Below are positions 45,713 to 53,753 of a stretch of 64,000 nt of DNA, piece by piece. The notes under the pieces were generated by a model. That model was not told the DNA's origin. It did not search any database and worked only from the letters and a program-made list of their open reading frames with translations. Location of the stretch: NCBI RefSeq assembly GCF_903166585.1, contig NZ_CAESCM010000002.1:62001-126000 (forward strand), in the 5' to 3' direction. A program made the translations under genes and the position numbers. Positions within the stretch are counted from its first letter, which is position 1; every line of letters starts with the position of its first letter. The stretch is from Pedobacter ghigonis (GTDB taxonomy: Bacteria > Bacteroidota > Bacteroidia > Sphingobacteriales > Sphingobacteriaceae).

Positions 45713-46903
45713 ATGGGAAGACAAAAATTTTATAATACTGCCGTTGTGCAGGAACGGGCAATTTTAGTTGGCGTGGTAACGCCCGGCGAAAAGGAAGCCC
45801 AAACAAAAGAATATTTAGACGAGCTGGCCTTTTTAGTGGATACAGCCGGAGGGAAGGTGGAGAAGGTTTTTACGCAAAAAATGCTCAAGCCAGAGCGTGC
45901 CACTTTTGTGGGCACAGGTAAGCTGGAAGAAATTAAAGCGTATGTAAAATCAGAAGAAATTGATACTGTAGTGTTCGATGATGAATTATCGCCATCGCAA
46001 CTGCGCAATATAGACCGGGAGCTTGGAGTTAAAGTTTTAGACCGGAGCAATTTAATCCTCGATATTTTTGCCAACAGGGCCCAAACTGCTCAGGCCAAAA
46101 CACAGGTAGAGCTGGCCCAGTTACAATACGTATTGCCACGCCTAACAGGTATGTGGACTCACCTGGAGCGCCAAAAGGGTGGTATCGGGATGCGTGGACC
46201 GGGTGAAACCCAGATTGAAAGTGACAGAAGGATCATTTTAAATAAAATATCCTTATTAAAGGAACGCCTGAGAAATATCGACAGGCAGAACGAAACGCAA
46301 CGTAAGAACCGTGGTCAGCTGATTCGGGTAGCCCTGGTAGGGTATACCAACGTAGGCAAATCGACCATTATGAATATGCTGTCGAAATCGGAAGTGTTTG
46401 CAGAGAATAAACTGTTTGCTACTTTAGATACAACTGTGCGTAAAGTTGTGATCGAGAACCTGCCTTTCCTGTTATCTGATACGGTTGGGTTTATCCGCAA
46501 ACTTCCTCACCATTTGGTAGAGTGTTTCAAGTCTACACTGGATGAGGTTAGGGAAGCCGATTTGCTGGTTCACGTGGTAGATGTTTCGCATCCAAATTTC
46601 GAAGATCAGATCAATACGGTTAACGAAACTTTGAAAGATATAGGCGCAATTGATAAAGACATGATCTTGGTTTTCAATAAAATTGATGCTTATGTTTCGC
46701 CAGAAGTAGAGGAAGGCGATGAAGACGGAAGACTGACGCTTGAAGATTTTAAGAACAGCTGGATGAGTCATGGCAAAGTGCCGGTGTTGTTTATTTCAGC
46801 CACACAAAAAGAGAATATAGAAGAATTTAAAACGTTATTGTACGATAAGGTTAAAGCTGCGCATGTGGCAAGATATCCTTACGATAGCAATTTACTTTAT
46901 TAG
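45713..46903 (+). CDS. hflX: GTPase HflX
   Basis: A 396-residue ribosome-associated GTPase that splits stalled or hibernating ribosomes. N-terminal HflX domain, a coiled linker (GIGMRGPGETQIESDRRII), then the G domain with Walker A GYTNVGKST (from residue 210), FATLDTT, SDTVGFIRKLP and NKID. I choose ATG 45713 (MGRQKFYNT) because it falls directly downstream of the -7 element; an upstream TTG at 45692 lies inside that element. Confidence 0.95.
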   Translation: MGRQKFYNTAVVQERAILVGVVTPGEKEAQTKEYLDELAFLVDTAGGKVEKVFTQKMLKPERATFVGTGKLEEIKAYVKSEEIDTVVFDDELSPSQLRNIDRELGVKVLDRSNLILDIFANRAQTAQAKTQVELAQLQYVLPRLTGMWTHLERQKGGIGMRGPGETQIESDRRIILNKISLLKERLRNIDRQNETQRKNRGQLIRVALVGYTNVGKSTIMNMLSKSEVFAENKLFATLDTTVRKVVIENLPFLLSDTVGFIRKLPHHLVECFKSTLDEVREADLLVHVVDVSHPNFEDQINTVNETLKDIGAIDKDMILVFNKIDAYVSPEVEEGDEDGRLTLEDFKNSWMSHGKVPVLFISATQKENIEEFKTLLYDKVKAAHVARYPYDSNLLY

Positions 46904-46933
46904 ATAAAACCCCGTAATTGCGGTGGACAAAAT

Positions 46934-46966
46934 AAACCTTGCAGGTTTTTAAAACCTTTAAGGTTT
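46934..46966. repeat. Long near-perfect hairpin between hflX and rbfA
   Basis: AAACCTTGCAGGTTTT pairs with AAAACCTTTAAGGTTT with one wobble and one mismatch, separated by a single base. It is followed by few Ts on the plus strand, so it could be a weak terminator or a dispersed AACCTGCA-type repeat (compare 58066-58089). Confidence 0.5.
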
Positions 46967-47003
46967 GGTTCGTAAAAGCGCAATAACGATAGACAAATAC
47001 AAT

Positions 47004-47381
47004 ATGGAAAGTAAACGTCAGCAGAAATTTGCAGGAGTATTACAAGAGGAGTTAGCACAGGTTTTTCAGCGCGAAGGGGCTTCATTTTTGCCAAATACAT
47101 TGGTTACCATTACCCGCGTAAGGGTTTCGCCCGATTTGGCAGTGGCAAAGGTTTACCTGAGCTTTTTTAATACCAATAATACCACGCTTTCGATCAACAC
47201 GGTTAATGCACATGCAGGTGAGATCAGATATAAACTGGGCAGCAGAATCCGCCATCAGGTAAGGGTTGTGCCCGAGCTGACTTTCTTCGTTGATGATACC
47301 AACGAATATGTAGAGCGTATGGATCATCTTTTTGATAAGATTGCCAAAGAACCTAGACAAAAGGACGAAGACAGCGAATAA
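47004..47381 (+). CDS. rbfA: Ribosome-binding factor A
   Basis: 125 residues of the single-KH-domain 30S maturation factor. MESKRQQKFAGVLQEELAQVF, VTITRVRVSPDLAVAKVYLSF and the helix RYKLGSRIRHQVRVVPELTFFVDD are typical. Start at ATG 47004 follows the family N-terminus; a longer frame from 46965 is not supported. It lies far from infB here, unlike the nusA-infB-rbfA arrangement of many bacteria. The next gene starts 6 bp after its stop. Confidence 0.93.
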   Translation: MESKRQQKFAGVLQEELAQVFQREGASFLPNTLVTITRVRVSPDLAVAKVYLSFFNTNNTTLSINTVNAHAGEIRYKLGSRIRHQVRVVPELTFFVDDTNEYVERMDHLFDKIAKEPRQKDEDSE

Positions 47382-47387
47382 TTTTCT

Positions 47388-48017
47388 GTGAGGAGGCTAA
47401 GGGAACCCGTTAATTTCTTCACACACTTTGTACCGGCTTTGATTGCAATTCCGGCAGGATACTTTTTGCTTCAGAAATGCCATACGCCCATTGAATATAC
47501 TGCCGCCTGGATTTACAGCATTGGCACTTTTATCCTGTTCGGAGTAAGTGCAATGTATCACGGTTATCCGGCTACGACATATGGTGTGCGGTTTTGGCAG
47601 AAATTCGACCATTGCTGTATTTACCTCATGATTGCAGGCTCTTACAGCCCCACGGCCTTACTCGTTTTTGATGACTGGCTAAGCTGGAGCCTTTTCGCTA
47701 TCGTATGGATTATTGCAATTGTAGGCTGTCTGCTAAAAATCTTTAACCGTTTAAAAAGTACAGCAATATCTTTGTCAATCTACATTTTAATGGGGTGTTT
47801 AATTGTGCCTTTAATTCAAAAAATGTTGGGTACACTGCCTATTGGTGCTGTAGGTTGGTTGCTTTTAGGTGGTGTTTTTTATATTGGCGGCACCTATTAT
47901 TATGCAAAAGACAAACCATTATCCCGTTGGATGCACAGTCATGAGCTTTGGCATTTGTTTGTAATTGGTGGTGCATTATCGCACTACATTTACAATTACG
48001 TTTATATTTTTAAATAA
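47388..48017 (+). CDS. Hemolysin III / PAQR family membrane protein (TrhA-like)
   Basis: 209 residues with seven hydrophobic helices and the family's metal-site pattern: SAMYHGYP, KFDHCCIYLMIAGSYSP and the C-terminal MHSHELWHLFVIGGALSHY. Bacterial members influence membrane lipid homeostasis; the hemolysin name is historical. Start is GTG 47388, six bases after rbfA; no closer ATG exists. Confidence 0.9.
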   Translation: MRRLREPVNFFTHFVPALIAIPAGYFLLQKCHTPIEYTAAWIYSIGTFILFGVSAMYHGYPATTYGVRFWQKFDHCCIYLMIAGSYSPTALLVFDDWLSWSLFAIVWIIAIVGCLLKIFNRLKSTAISLSIYILMGCLIVPLIQKMLGTLPIGAVGWLLLGGVFYIGGTYYYAKDKPLSRWMHSHELWHLFVIGGALSHYIYNYVYIFK

Positions 48018-48025
48018 ACTTTCCG

Positions 48026-48712
48026 ATGCATATGCTTAAACAGGTAATTGCAACCAACCGTGACTTGATCCACAAGGTTGTGGATTTCGATCCGGCATAC
48101 GATCAACTTCTAGCCCTGGATTTTACTGCAACAAATACGGAACTCAGTAATGATATTTTAGACGATATTGATCGGTTCTCGTCTTGGGTTGAAGGAAAAC
48201 TTGCAGTAGACAATGCAAAGTATGGCATTGGTGGTTATAACGAGCACCGTAACATATATTCGCGGAGTGCACACTTTGATGCTGGTGAGGAGCCCCGGAG
48301 GCTGCATTTGGGGGTAGATATTTGGAGTCCCGCTGGAACACCTATATACAATTTCTACGATGCGACCGTTCAGAGTTTTGCCAATAACAATAACTTCGGC
48401 GATTACGGTGCCACCATCATTTTAGCTTATGATATTGCGGGGTGTAAATTCAACGCACTTTATGGTCACCTGAGCCTCGATTCTCTAGACCAACTGGAAG
48501 AGGGAATGTTTATTAAAGGAGGAACGAAATTCGCCGAACTGGGCAACAAAGACGAAAACGGTTGCTGGCCACCACATCTTCATTTTCAACTGGTAAAAGA
48601 TATGCAGGGTTTAAAGGGCGATTATCCGGGGGTGTGTAAGTTTAGCGAAAGGGAGAAGTATTTGGCTAACTGTCCTGATCCGGAGCTTATTTTGAAATCT
48701 ACGTTTTCTTAA
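48026..48712 (+). CDS. M23 (LytM)-like metallopeptidase without signal peptide
   Basis: 228 residues. The LytM core is complete: His94 and Asp98 (HLGVD), His148 (YGHLS) and His184/His186 (HLHF). Members cut glycyl or peptidoglycan cross-links outside the membrane, yet no signal peptide or lipobox is visible and the N-terminal 70 residues look soluble. It may be exported by another route, have an unidentified cytoplasmic role, or be mis-started (no upstream extension is seen). It lies 8 bp after the PAQR gene. Confidence 0.82.
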   Translation: MHMLKQVIATNRDLIHKVVDFDPAYDQLLALDFTATNTELSNDILDDIDRFSSWVEGKLAVDNAKYGIGGYNEHRNIYSRSAHFDAGEEPRRLHLGVDIWSPAGTPIYNFYDATVQSFANNNNFGDYGATIILAYDIAGCKFNALYGHLSLDSLDQLEEGMFIKGGTKFAELGNKDENGCWPPHLHFQLVKDMQGLKGDYPGVCKFSEREKYLANCPDPELILKSTFS

Positions 48713-49052
48713 CGCAAAGATTTTTAACCACAGAGTGCAAGGAGAAAGGCACTGAGCACACAGAGCAGATTTTAAGGTAATCGCCATTTCGAGCGTAGCC
48801 GAGAAATCTATATTTAAATGCCAGGCCACGGATTCACGGAAGGCACGGATTTCCCTCCCTTTTGTCGTCACCCTGATCCGATAGCTATCGGATTTATTTC
48901 AGGGTCTTTCATTATTCTGTTTTAAGATAAGAAGGCAATCAAGCGCAAAGAGATTTTTACAATAGTAGAGGTGCTGAAATAAATTCAGCATGACGGTTAC
49001 GAGTAGGGCAAAATAGATAAGCCTTTCAGCATTTTTTTAGTAAATTAGTAAT
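48713..49052. repeat. Intergenic block of dispersed repeats
   Basis: No gene seen. Units: a CACAGAG-type run at 48725-48769; TTTCGAGCGTAGCCGAGAAATC at 48787-48808; CACGGATT words at 48828-48852; a compound hairpin 48871-48904 (outer CCCTGA / TCAGGG, inner perfect palindrome CCGATAGCTATCGG); and GCTGAA / TTCAGC at 48973-48989. These match units in the block at 41609-42060. Confidence 0.65.
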
Positions 49053-49706
49053 ATGAAATACCTGTTCACCATTTGCTTGTTTTTCTGTTGTTCGTTGGGT
49101 ATGGCCCAGGTGCAGTTTAAATCGGGTAAAAGCGGTTTTACCAATTTCCTGAGAGATAATACCATTTATCCGCAATTTTCGAAAGATAACTGTATTCAGG
49201 GGACTGTGAATGTAAGTTTTAAACTGGATGAGAAAGGGAAAGTATATTTTTCGAAAATAAGTAAAGGAATCCTTTCCGAACTGGACGAAGAAGCTTTACG
49301 TCTGGTGCGGTTAAGCAGTGGTAAATGGCAGGTGCCTGCAGGTTACGACACTACTGTTTCGATTGTTGCACCGGTTAATTTCAGGCTTTCGGGCTACAAT
49401 TGCGAAGGCAAATCAAACGAGGAAATCCAAGAAGCCATTCGCAATTATCAGGCTGAAGAAGGTTTAACCAATTCGGTTATTAATTTCTATAAAAATATTG
49501 ATCAGGCCAAACCCGGGCAGGAAATCCAGATTATGGCCATTAAAAGCCAGTTGGGCATCGACGATGAATACCTCGACGACCGCATTAAAATGGGTTTAAA
49601 AAAAATCAAACAAGGCGATAAACAAGGGGCTTGCGAAGACTTTCTTTTTGTTAAGTACATGGGGAGCAAAAAGGCCGATGACTATCTGGCCAAATACTGT
49701 AAATAA
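49053..49706 (+). CDS. Secreted protein with TonB C-terminal-like domain
   Basis: 217 residues with a signal peptide (about 1-18, ending LGMAQ). Residues about 30-112 resemble a TonB C-terminal domain: YPQFSKDNCIQGTVNVSFKL, GKVYFSKISKGILSELDEEAL and KWQVPAGYDTTVSIVAPVNF. The C-terminal half is helical and unrecognised. It lacks the TM anchor and Pro-rich linker of a true TonB, so energy transduction is unlikely. Unknown role. Confidence 0.65.
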   Translation: MKYLFTICLFFCCSLGMAQVQFKSGKSGFTNFLRDNTIYPQFSKDNCIQGTVNVSFKLDEKGKVYFSKISKGILSELDEEALRLVRLSSGKWQVPAGYDTTVSIVAPVNFRLSGYNCEGKSNEEIQEAIRNYQAEEGLTNSVINFYKNIDQAKPGQEIQIMAIKSQLGIDDEYLDDRIKMGLKKIKQGDKQGACEDFLFVKYMGSKKADDYLAKYCK

Positions 49707-49717
49707 TAACAAGATCT

Positions 49718-50152
49718 TTATTGCAAGCAAATCCGTGTGGAGAGCGTGGTTATTGTAGCCACTTTTTTGCCATTACACATTGCCGGTGTCCATTTAAAAG
49801 ATTTAGCAATCTTTAACATCTGCTCGCCAACTTTACCAACTTCATCTTTTACTATCCGTTCTCTGGAAACGTGGCCATCTACATCTACTAAGAAAGATAT
49901 TGTGAATTGGGTTGTAGCGCCATTGGGGATGGAATCTAATTTTACGTTAGACATTGCTTTATAAAGTTTAGCCGGGCCTCCTTCATTTATGGCGGGTTCA
50001 TCATAACTGGTATAAATTACCTTGCCTGTTATAAGGTCTTTTTTACTGAGACAATCCGTTTTGCTGGTAGCAGGGGTGATTGGATTCTGATTAATAAAAT
50101 AACCGAAAACAGTGCTTACGAGAATTGAAACCGTTAACCCTAATTTGAACAT
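49718..50152 (-). CDS. TonB C-terminal-like protein
   Basis: 144 residues. An N-terminal hydrophobic segment (about 3-20) may be a signal anchor. The rest has a TonB-C pattern: TTQFTISFLVDVDGHVSRERIV and AKSFKWTPAMCNGKKVATI. It converges on the similar gene at 49053-49706 with an 11-bp gap, so two TonB-C-like secreted proteins lie tail to tail. Function unknown. Confidence 0.6.
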   Translation of the reverse strand: MFKLGLTVSILVSTVFGYFINQNPITPATSKTDCLSKKDLITGKVIYTSYDEPAINEGGPAKLYKAMSNVKLDSIPNGATTQFTISFLVDVDGHVSRERIVKDEVGKVGEQMLKIAKSFKWTPAMCNGKKVATITTLSTRICLQ

Positions 50153-50213
50153 GGAGCAATGAATTTGAATAATGGCTAAACCAAGATAACAAAATTGATT
50201 AATTTAGCCAACA

Positions 50214-50606
50214 ATGAAGAACACCACCCGATTTTTTGCCTTATTGGATATCATCAGTATCGTTTTGCTGGCCAAACAATTTTGGCAGATTTTAACACAC
50301 TTAAACGAAATTCCCGATCAGGTACTTTCGCAGGCCAAAGTGGTATTGCTGCTACCCTTATTCGTTTCGTTATTTATCTCAGCGGCCGGTTTAATCCTGG
50401 ATAAGAAATTTGGCTTCATTACTTATTACATCCAGTTTCCTTTGCGTTTGGTGGTGTGGGTGTTTTCTATCGGTTTCATTACTTTTTTGCCTGAAATGTT
50501 AAACCTCAGTGAGCGCTGGTTCGACATTTTATTCCGAATCTGCTTTATTGCCGAATTCTTCAGACTGTATTTTACCATCAGGATTCATCGAGCTACATTT
50601 CGTTAG
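50214..50606 (+). CDS. Conserved membrane protein, unknown function
   Basis: 130 residues with about four hydrophobic helices (7-25, 42-62, 70-92, 103-120). I do not recognise a family. The start at ATG 50214 follows a short AT-rich gap. Its end overlaps the convergent diacylglycerol kinase gene by 14 bp. Confidence 0.7.
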   Translation: MKNTTRFFALLDIISIVLLAKQFWQILTHLNEIPDQVLSQAKVVLLLPLFVSLFISAAGLILDKKFGFITYYIQFPLRLVVWVFSIGFITFLPEMLNLSERWFDILFRICFIAEFFRLYFTIRIHRATFR

Positions 50607-51459
50607 GTAGGATAACGGTAATGGCTGCAGGTATAATGTTGGCTTCAACTGTATTTACCCGACCAATATATTCTCCATCTACCTGAAAATGGGCTTTGTG
50701 TTTAGAAGCTATTTTTACGGCTGCTGTTTGAAATACTTCTATTTTCTTCGGGTTGAAAGGTAGTTTGGTGATCCATATCTTTAAAATCTCCAGGTAAGAA
50801 TAATCTTTAACCAAAACTACTTCAAATAGTTCATCATCTAGCTTTCCGTCTGGATTAATTTTTAATCCCGAGCCATACATAGTTGCATTGGCAATTGCCA
50901 CCATGGCTGCTTTAGAGGTGACGGTTTCGTTTTTAAGCTTTAGCTGTACTTCCATTCTGCGGTGGTTCCATAAGGCATGCCATGTGGCTTTTGCATAGCC
51001 CCACATGCCGCGTTGAGGCAGCGTATCAAATTTTTTAACCAGATAGGCATTAAAACCTAAATCGGATAAGTGGATGCAGATTTCATTGTTGAGTTTAACT
51101 ACATGGATTTTCTGTTGTCTGCCTTCTGCCAAAATAGCCAGTGCCTGCTCCATATCTGTTGGGATGCCCAACTCTTTGGCCATGCCATTGGCCGAACCTG
51201 CAGGAATAATGCCTATGGGTGTACCGGTATTCAATAAACATTCGGCAACCAGTTTCAGCGTTCCGTCGCCACCAACGGCTATCACACGGTCTGCCTGCGA
51301 AGTGGTTATTTTTTGTTTAATCTTTGCTATAGAACAATCTTTAGGCAATTCGAAAAGATCGGTTTCAGTAGTTTTTTCCTTAAAATAAGCAGAAATTACT
51401 TCCTTTAAGTTAATGTCGTGACTGCCAGATCCCGGATTGATGATAAATAGTAATTTCAT
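50593..51459 (-). CDS. Diacylglycerol kinase family lipid kinase
   Basis: 288 residues of the DAGK_cat family (DgkB/YegS-like), which phosphorylates diacylglycerol or related lipids. INPGSGSHD, the nucleotide loop AVGGDGTLK (Gly63-Thr67) and GIIPAGSANGMAKELGI are diagnostic. It is divergent from an App1-type phosphatase gene, the two start codons being 57 bp or less apart. Confidence 0.9.
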   Translation of the reverse strand: MKLLFIINPGSGSHDINLKEVISAYFKEKTTETDLFELPKDCSIAKIKQKITTSQADRVIAVGGDGTLKLVAECLLNTGTPIGIIPAGSANGMAKELGIPTDMEQALAILAEGRQQKIHVVKLNNEICIHLSDLGFNAYLVKKFDTLPQRGMWGYAKATWHALWNHRRMEVQLKLKNETVTSKAAMVAIANATMYGSGLKINPDGKLDDELFEVVLVKDYSYLEILKIWITKLPFNPKKIEVFQTAAVKIASKHKAHFQVDGEYIGRVNTVEANIIPAAITVILPNEM

Positions 51460-51516
51460 TTGATAGCGATGCTTTTAGATCACAAACAACTTTTAATAAA
51501 CTCTGTTTTAATAACG

Positions 51517-52491
51517 ATGAATAAATCTGTTAGTGTAAAAGTATATCACGGTTATGGGCATGCACATAATCTGGTTGTTTACGGCCATATTTTTAAACGT
51601 AAGGCCAAAACCAGGCAGATTTTCAGCAACAACATCTTCGTTAATATGGTACATCTTTTAAAGCTTTTTATTTTAAAGCCTTATGCTTTTGTTGATGTAC
51701 GGCTGCAGTTTTTTGATCAAACCATTTACAATAAAACGGAGCGCGATGGCTTTTTTAAATTCGAATGGAAAGCTGGACGGGAAATTCCGGCCGGATGGCA
51801 TTATGTAAAAGTAGAAGCGGTTGATGGGAACGGAAAAGTTTTGAACGCTGGCGAGGGAAAGGTTTATGTGCCACACCTTACGCAATACGCTTTTATTTCG
51901 GATGTGGATGATACGGTAATGGTTTCGCATTCGGCCACTATTGGAAGGAGGTTGAGGGAGCTGTTTATCAAAAATCCGCATACCCGGAAAACTTTTCCTG
52001 ATGCAGCCAGTCATTACCAGCAACTGGCCCTTTCACATACCGAAGCACAACAGCCAAATCCTTTTTTTTATGTAAGCAGCAGCGAATGGAACCTGTACGA
52101 TTACCTGCTCGAAACTTTTAAATTCAATAAATTACCCGAAGGAGCTTTTTTGCTCAATACATTAAAAAAATGGAAGGATTTAATCAGGACTGGTAAAACA
52201 GGTCACGAGGCTAAACTACTGCGGGTGATGCGGATTCTGGATGCTTTCCCGAACCAGAAGTTTGTGTTTTTTGGTGATAATTCTCAACAGGACCCCGAAA
52301 TTTACACCGCTATAGTAGAAAAATACCCTGAAAATATCGAGGCAGTTTATATCCGTAACATTCGTCCTGAAAAGGAGCTAGATACCTTGCAGCTGCTTAA
52401 AAAGGTTGAAGATAAAAATGTAAAAACCTGTTTGTTTAACAACAGTAAGCAGGCGATTGAACATTCGAGGTTAATAGGCTTGATTCAATAA
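51517..52491 (+). CDS. App1-type phosphatidate phosphatase domain protein (DUF2183)
   Basis: About 324 residues. The HAD-like catalytic motif DVDDTVMVS (Asp129 in this numbering) and FYVSSSEWNLYDYL, FVFFGDNSQQDPEIY fit the App1 family; yeast App1 dephosphorylates phosphatidic acid. The N-terminal part (VSVKVYHGYGHAHNLVVYG) is a beta-rich domain typical of bacterial members. An alternative start is ATG 51469. Opposite in reaction to the divergent lipid kinase, if both act on the same lipid; this is inference. Confidence 0.82.
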   Translation: MNKSVSVKVYHGYGHAHNLVVYGHIFKRKAKTRQIFSNNIFVNMVHLLKLFILKPYAFVDVRLQFFDQTIYNKTERDGFFKFEWKAGREIPAGWHYVKVEAVDGNGKVLNAGEGKVYVPHLTQYAFISDVDDTVMVSHSATIGRRLRELFIKNPHTRKTFPDAASHYQQLALSHTEAQQPNPFFYVSSSEWNLYDYLLETFKFNKLPEGAFLLNTLKKWKDLIRTGKTGHEAKLLRVMRILDAFPNQKFVFFGDNSQQDPEIYTAIVEKYPENIEAVYIRNIRPEKELDTLQLLKKVEDKNVKTCLFNNSKQAIEHSRLIGLIQ

Positions 52492-52528
52492 TTTTTGGAG
52501 CGCAATTGCGGCGCTGGTCGGTTTCAAC

Positions 52529-52681
52529 AGTCCCGCTTTCCTTCCTGCCCCGATGAAATATCGGGGGCATCCATCCAATCGGGGCTAAGTACAGCGTCAT
52601 TTGCCAATGGCAACAGGCCATAGTTTAAATAAACGCGGCAGCCCCGAATTTTTTATGAGGGCTATAGCGGATGGCGGGACT
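52529..52681. repeat. Structured intergenic element with nested stems
   Basis: An outer stem AGTCCCGC / GCGGGACT (52529-52536 with 52674-52681) encloses a hairpin CCCCGAT / ATCGGGG (52548-52566), then a second stem TCGGGGCT / AGCCCCGA (52579-52586 with 52640-52647) that encloses a hairpin TTGCC / GGCAA (52601-52613). Four nested or adjacent stems in 153 nt indicate a designed secondary structure. It resembles, from memory, repeated intergenic elements of Pedobacter genomes; it may be a mobile-repeat remnant or a structured RNA. Confidence 0.65.
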
Positions 52682-52773
52682 TTCGGGGCCGATGAACACA
52701 GGAACCTGCTTTTCAGACAAGGTTACAGATTTTTCTCCTTCTATTTACATAGTTGCAATTCCTTTTGCACTAT

Positions 52774-52874
52774 GCGTCATTGCTAGCTCGGACTGAGCTT
52801 GGCGAAGCAATCTTTTATATTAATTGGCGATTAAGATTGCTTCGTCGGCTGGAAAAAGCCTTCTTGCAATGACG
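52774..52874. repeat. Inverted pair of dispersed repeats
   Basis: CGTCATTGC at 52775-52783 is complemented by GCAATGACG at 52866-52874, and CGAAGCAATCTT at 52803-52814 is perfectly complemented by AAGATTGCTTCG at 52833-52844. The unit (GTCATTGC ... GAAGCAATCT) is a common Bacteroidota intergenic repeat and here forms a large cruciform. The rest of 52492-52878 holds no gene. Confidence 0.7.
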
Positions 52875-52878
52875 GAAG

Positions 52879-53247
52879 CTACGAAATCGATTTCCCGAAA
52901 GGTGTGAAGGCTAAATTCATTAATTTAAAATGCTGGCGGCCAAATGGAATGCCTACAATGGTGATGCAGAGTAAAATGCCAAAGAACAAGTGGGTTAATG
53001 CAATCCAAAAGCCTCCGCAGAAAATCCAGATCAGGTTCATGATGGTAGAAAGACAACCGGTATTGGATGAAGTATCGGTTATTTTAACGCCAAAAGGCGC
53101 CAGGCCTACAATGGCAAATTTAAAGCATTGAATACCGAAAGGAATACCTACAATGGTTAGGCAAAGGATCAGCCCTCCGATAATGTATTCGAAGAAAATA
53201 AAGATGCCACCAAAAATAATCCAGATAATATTGCCTAAAAAGTTCAT
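52879..53247 (-). CDS. YccF domain protein
   Basis: 122 residues of the small inner-membrane YccF (DUF307) family. Two near-repeats make up the protein: NIIWIIFGGIFIFFEYIIGG with LTIVGIPFGIQCFKF, and NLIWIFCGGFWIALTHLFFG with ITIVGIPFGRQHFKL. It therefore looks like an internal duplication of a helix-plus-GIPFG unit, as in the family. Function unknown. Confidence 0.88.
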   Translation of the reverse strand: MNFLGNIIWIIFGGIFIFFEYIIGGLILCLTIVGIPFGIQCFKFAIVGLAPFGVKITDTSSNTGCLSTIMNLIWIFCGGFWIALTHLFFGILLCITIVGIPFGRQHFKLMNLAFTPFGKSIS

Positions 53248-53352
53248 TGTGTTTTTTAGGTTAAGATTTAAAAACAGGCTTTTTGTTACAGGCCATTTTA
53301 TGAGTAATCGATCATTCTTTGTAATTTAGAATACACACAAAAGAAACACATC

Positions 53353-53706
53353 ATGAAAGAATTATTGATCTCTGCGGCTGCGGTCGCATGCTTTGCGCTG
53401 TCTGTTGCAAAGGCACAAACCGTTAATGGTATCAGATTAACCGAGCTAAAGGCCAGTTATATTGAGGTTTCGGCAGTAAGCAGCACATTTGCCGATAAAT
53501 TATGGATTAAGCTGGAATATGGTCAAAAAGTTTCAGAGTTAAATGATGCCTGTATTAAAGATGACGCTGGCAAGCGCCTGGAATTTAATTCGGCTATTGA
53601 TGGGGTGAATAAACTCAAAAACTACGGCTATGAACTTTTTAATACCTATACCGAGCAGATTGATAAAGATAACACCAGGCCCGTTTATGTCTTAAAAAGA
53701 AAGTAA
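53353..53706 (+). CDS. Secreted hypothetical protein
   Basis: 117 residues with a signal peptide (about 1-21, ending AKAQ). The mature part has alternating beta-prone segments (TELKASYIEVSAVSSTFADK, LWIKLEYGQKV). No recognised domain. Single-gene transcript ending at the hairpin at 53714-53749. Confidence 0.65.
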   Translation: MKELLISAAAVACFALSVAKAQTVNGIRLTELKASYIEVSAVSSTFADKLWIKLEYGQKVSELNDACIKDDAGKRLEFNSAIDGVNKLKNYGYELFNTYTEQIDKDNTRPVYVLKRK

Positions 53707-53713
53707 ATTGTAA

Positions 53714-53753
53714 AACAATAGCTGCGGGCTTAAGCCCATAGCTATTGTTTTTT
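53714..53753 (+). terminator. Terminator between converging genes
   Basis: A 10-bp stem AACAATAGCT / AGCTATTGTT (53714-53723 with 53740-53749) enclosing an inner GGGC-TTAA-GCCC stem, then a T-run. It serves the plus-strand gene; it also overlaps the downstream end of the convergent DUF1501 gene. Confidence 0.88.

Noticed and set aside
52436..52786. Short ORFs in the gap between the App1-type gene and yccF
   Set aside because: They lie across complementary stems of the structured element and have no protein features.
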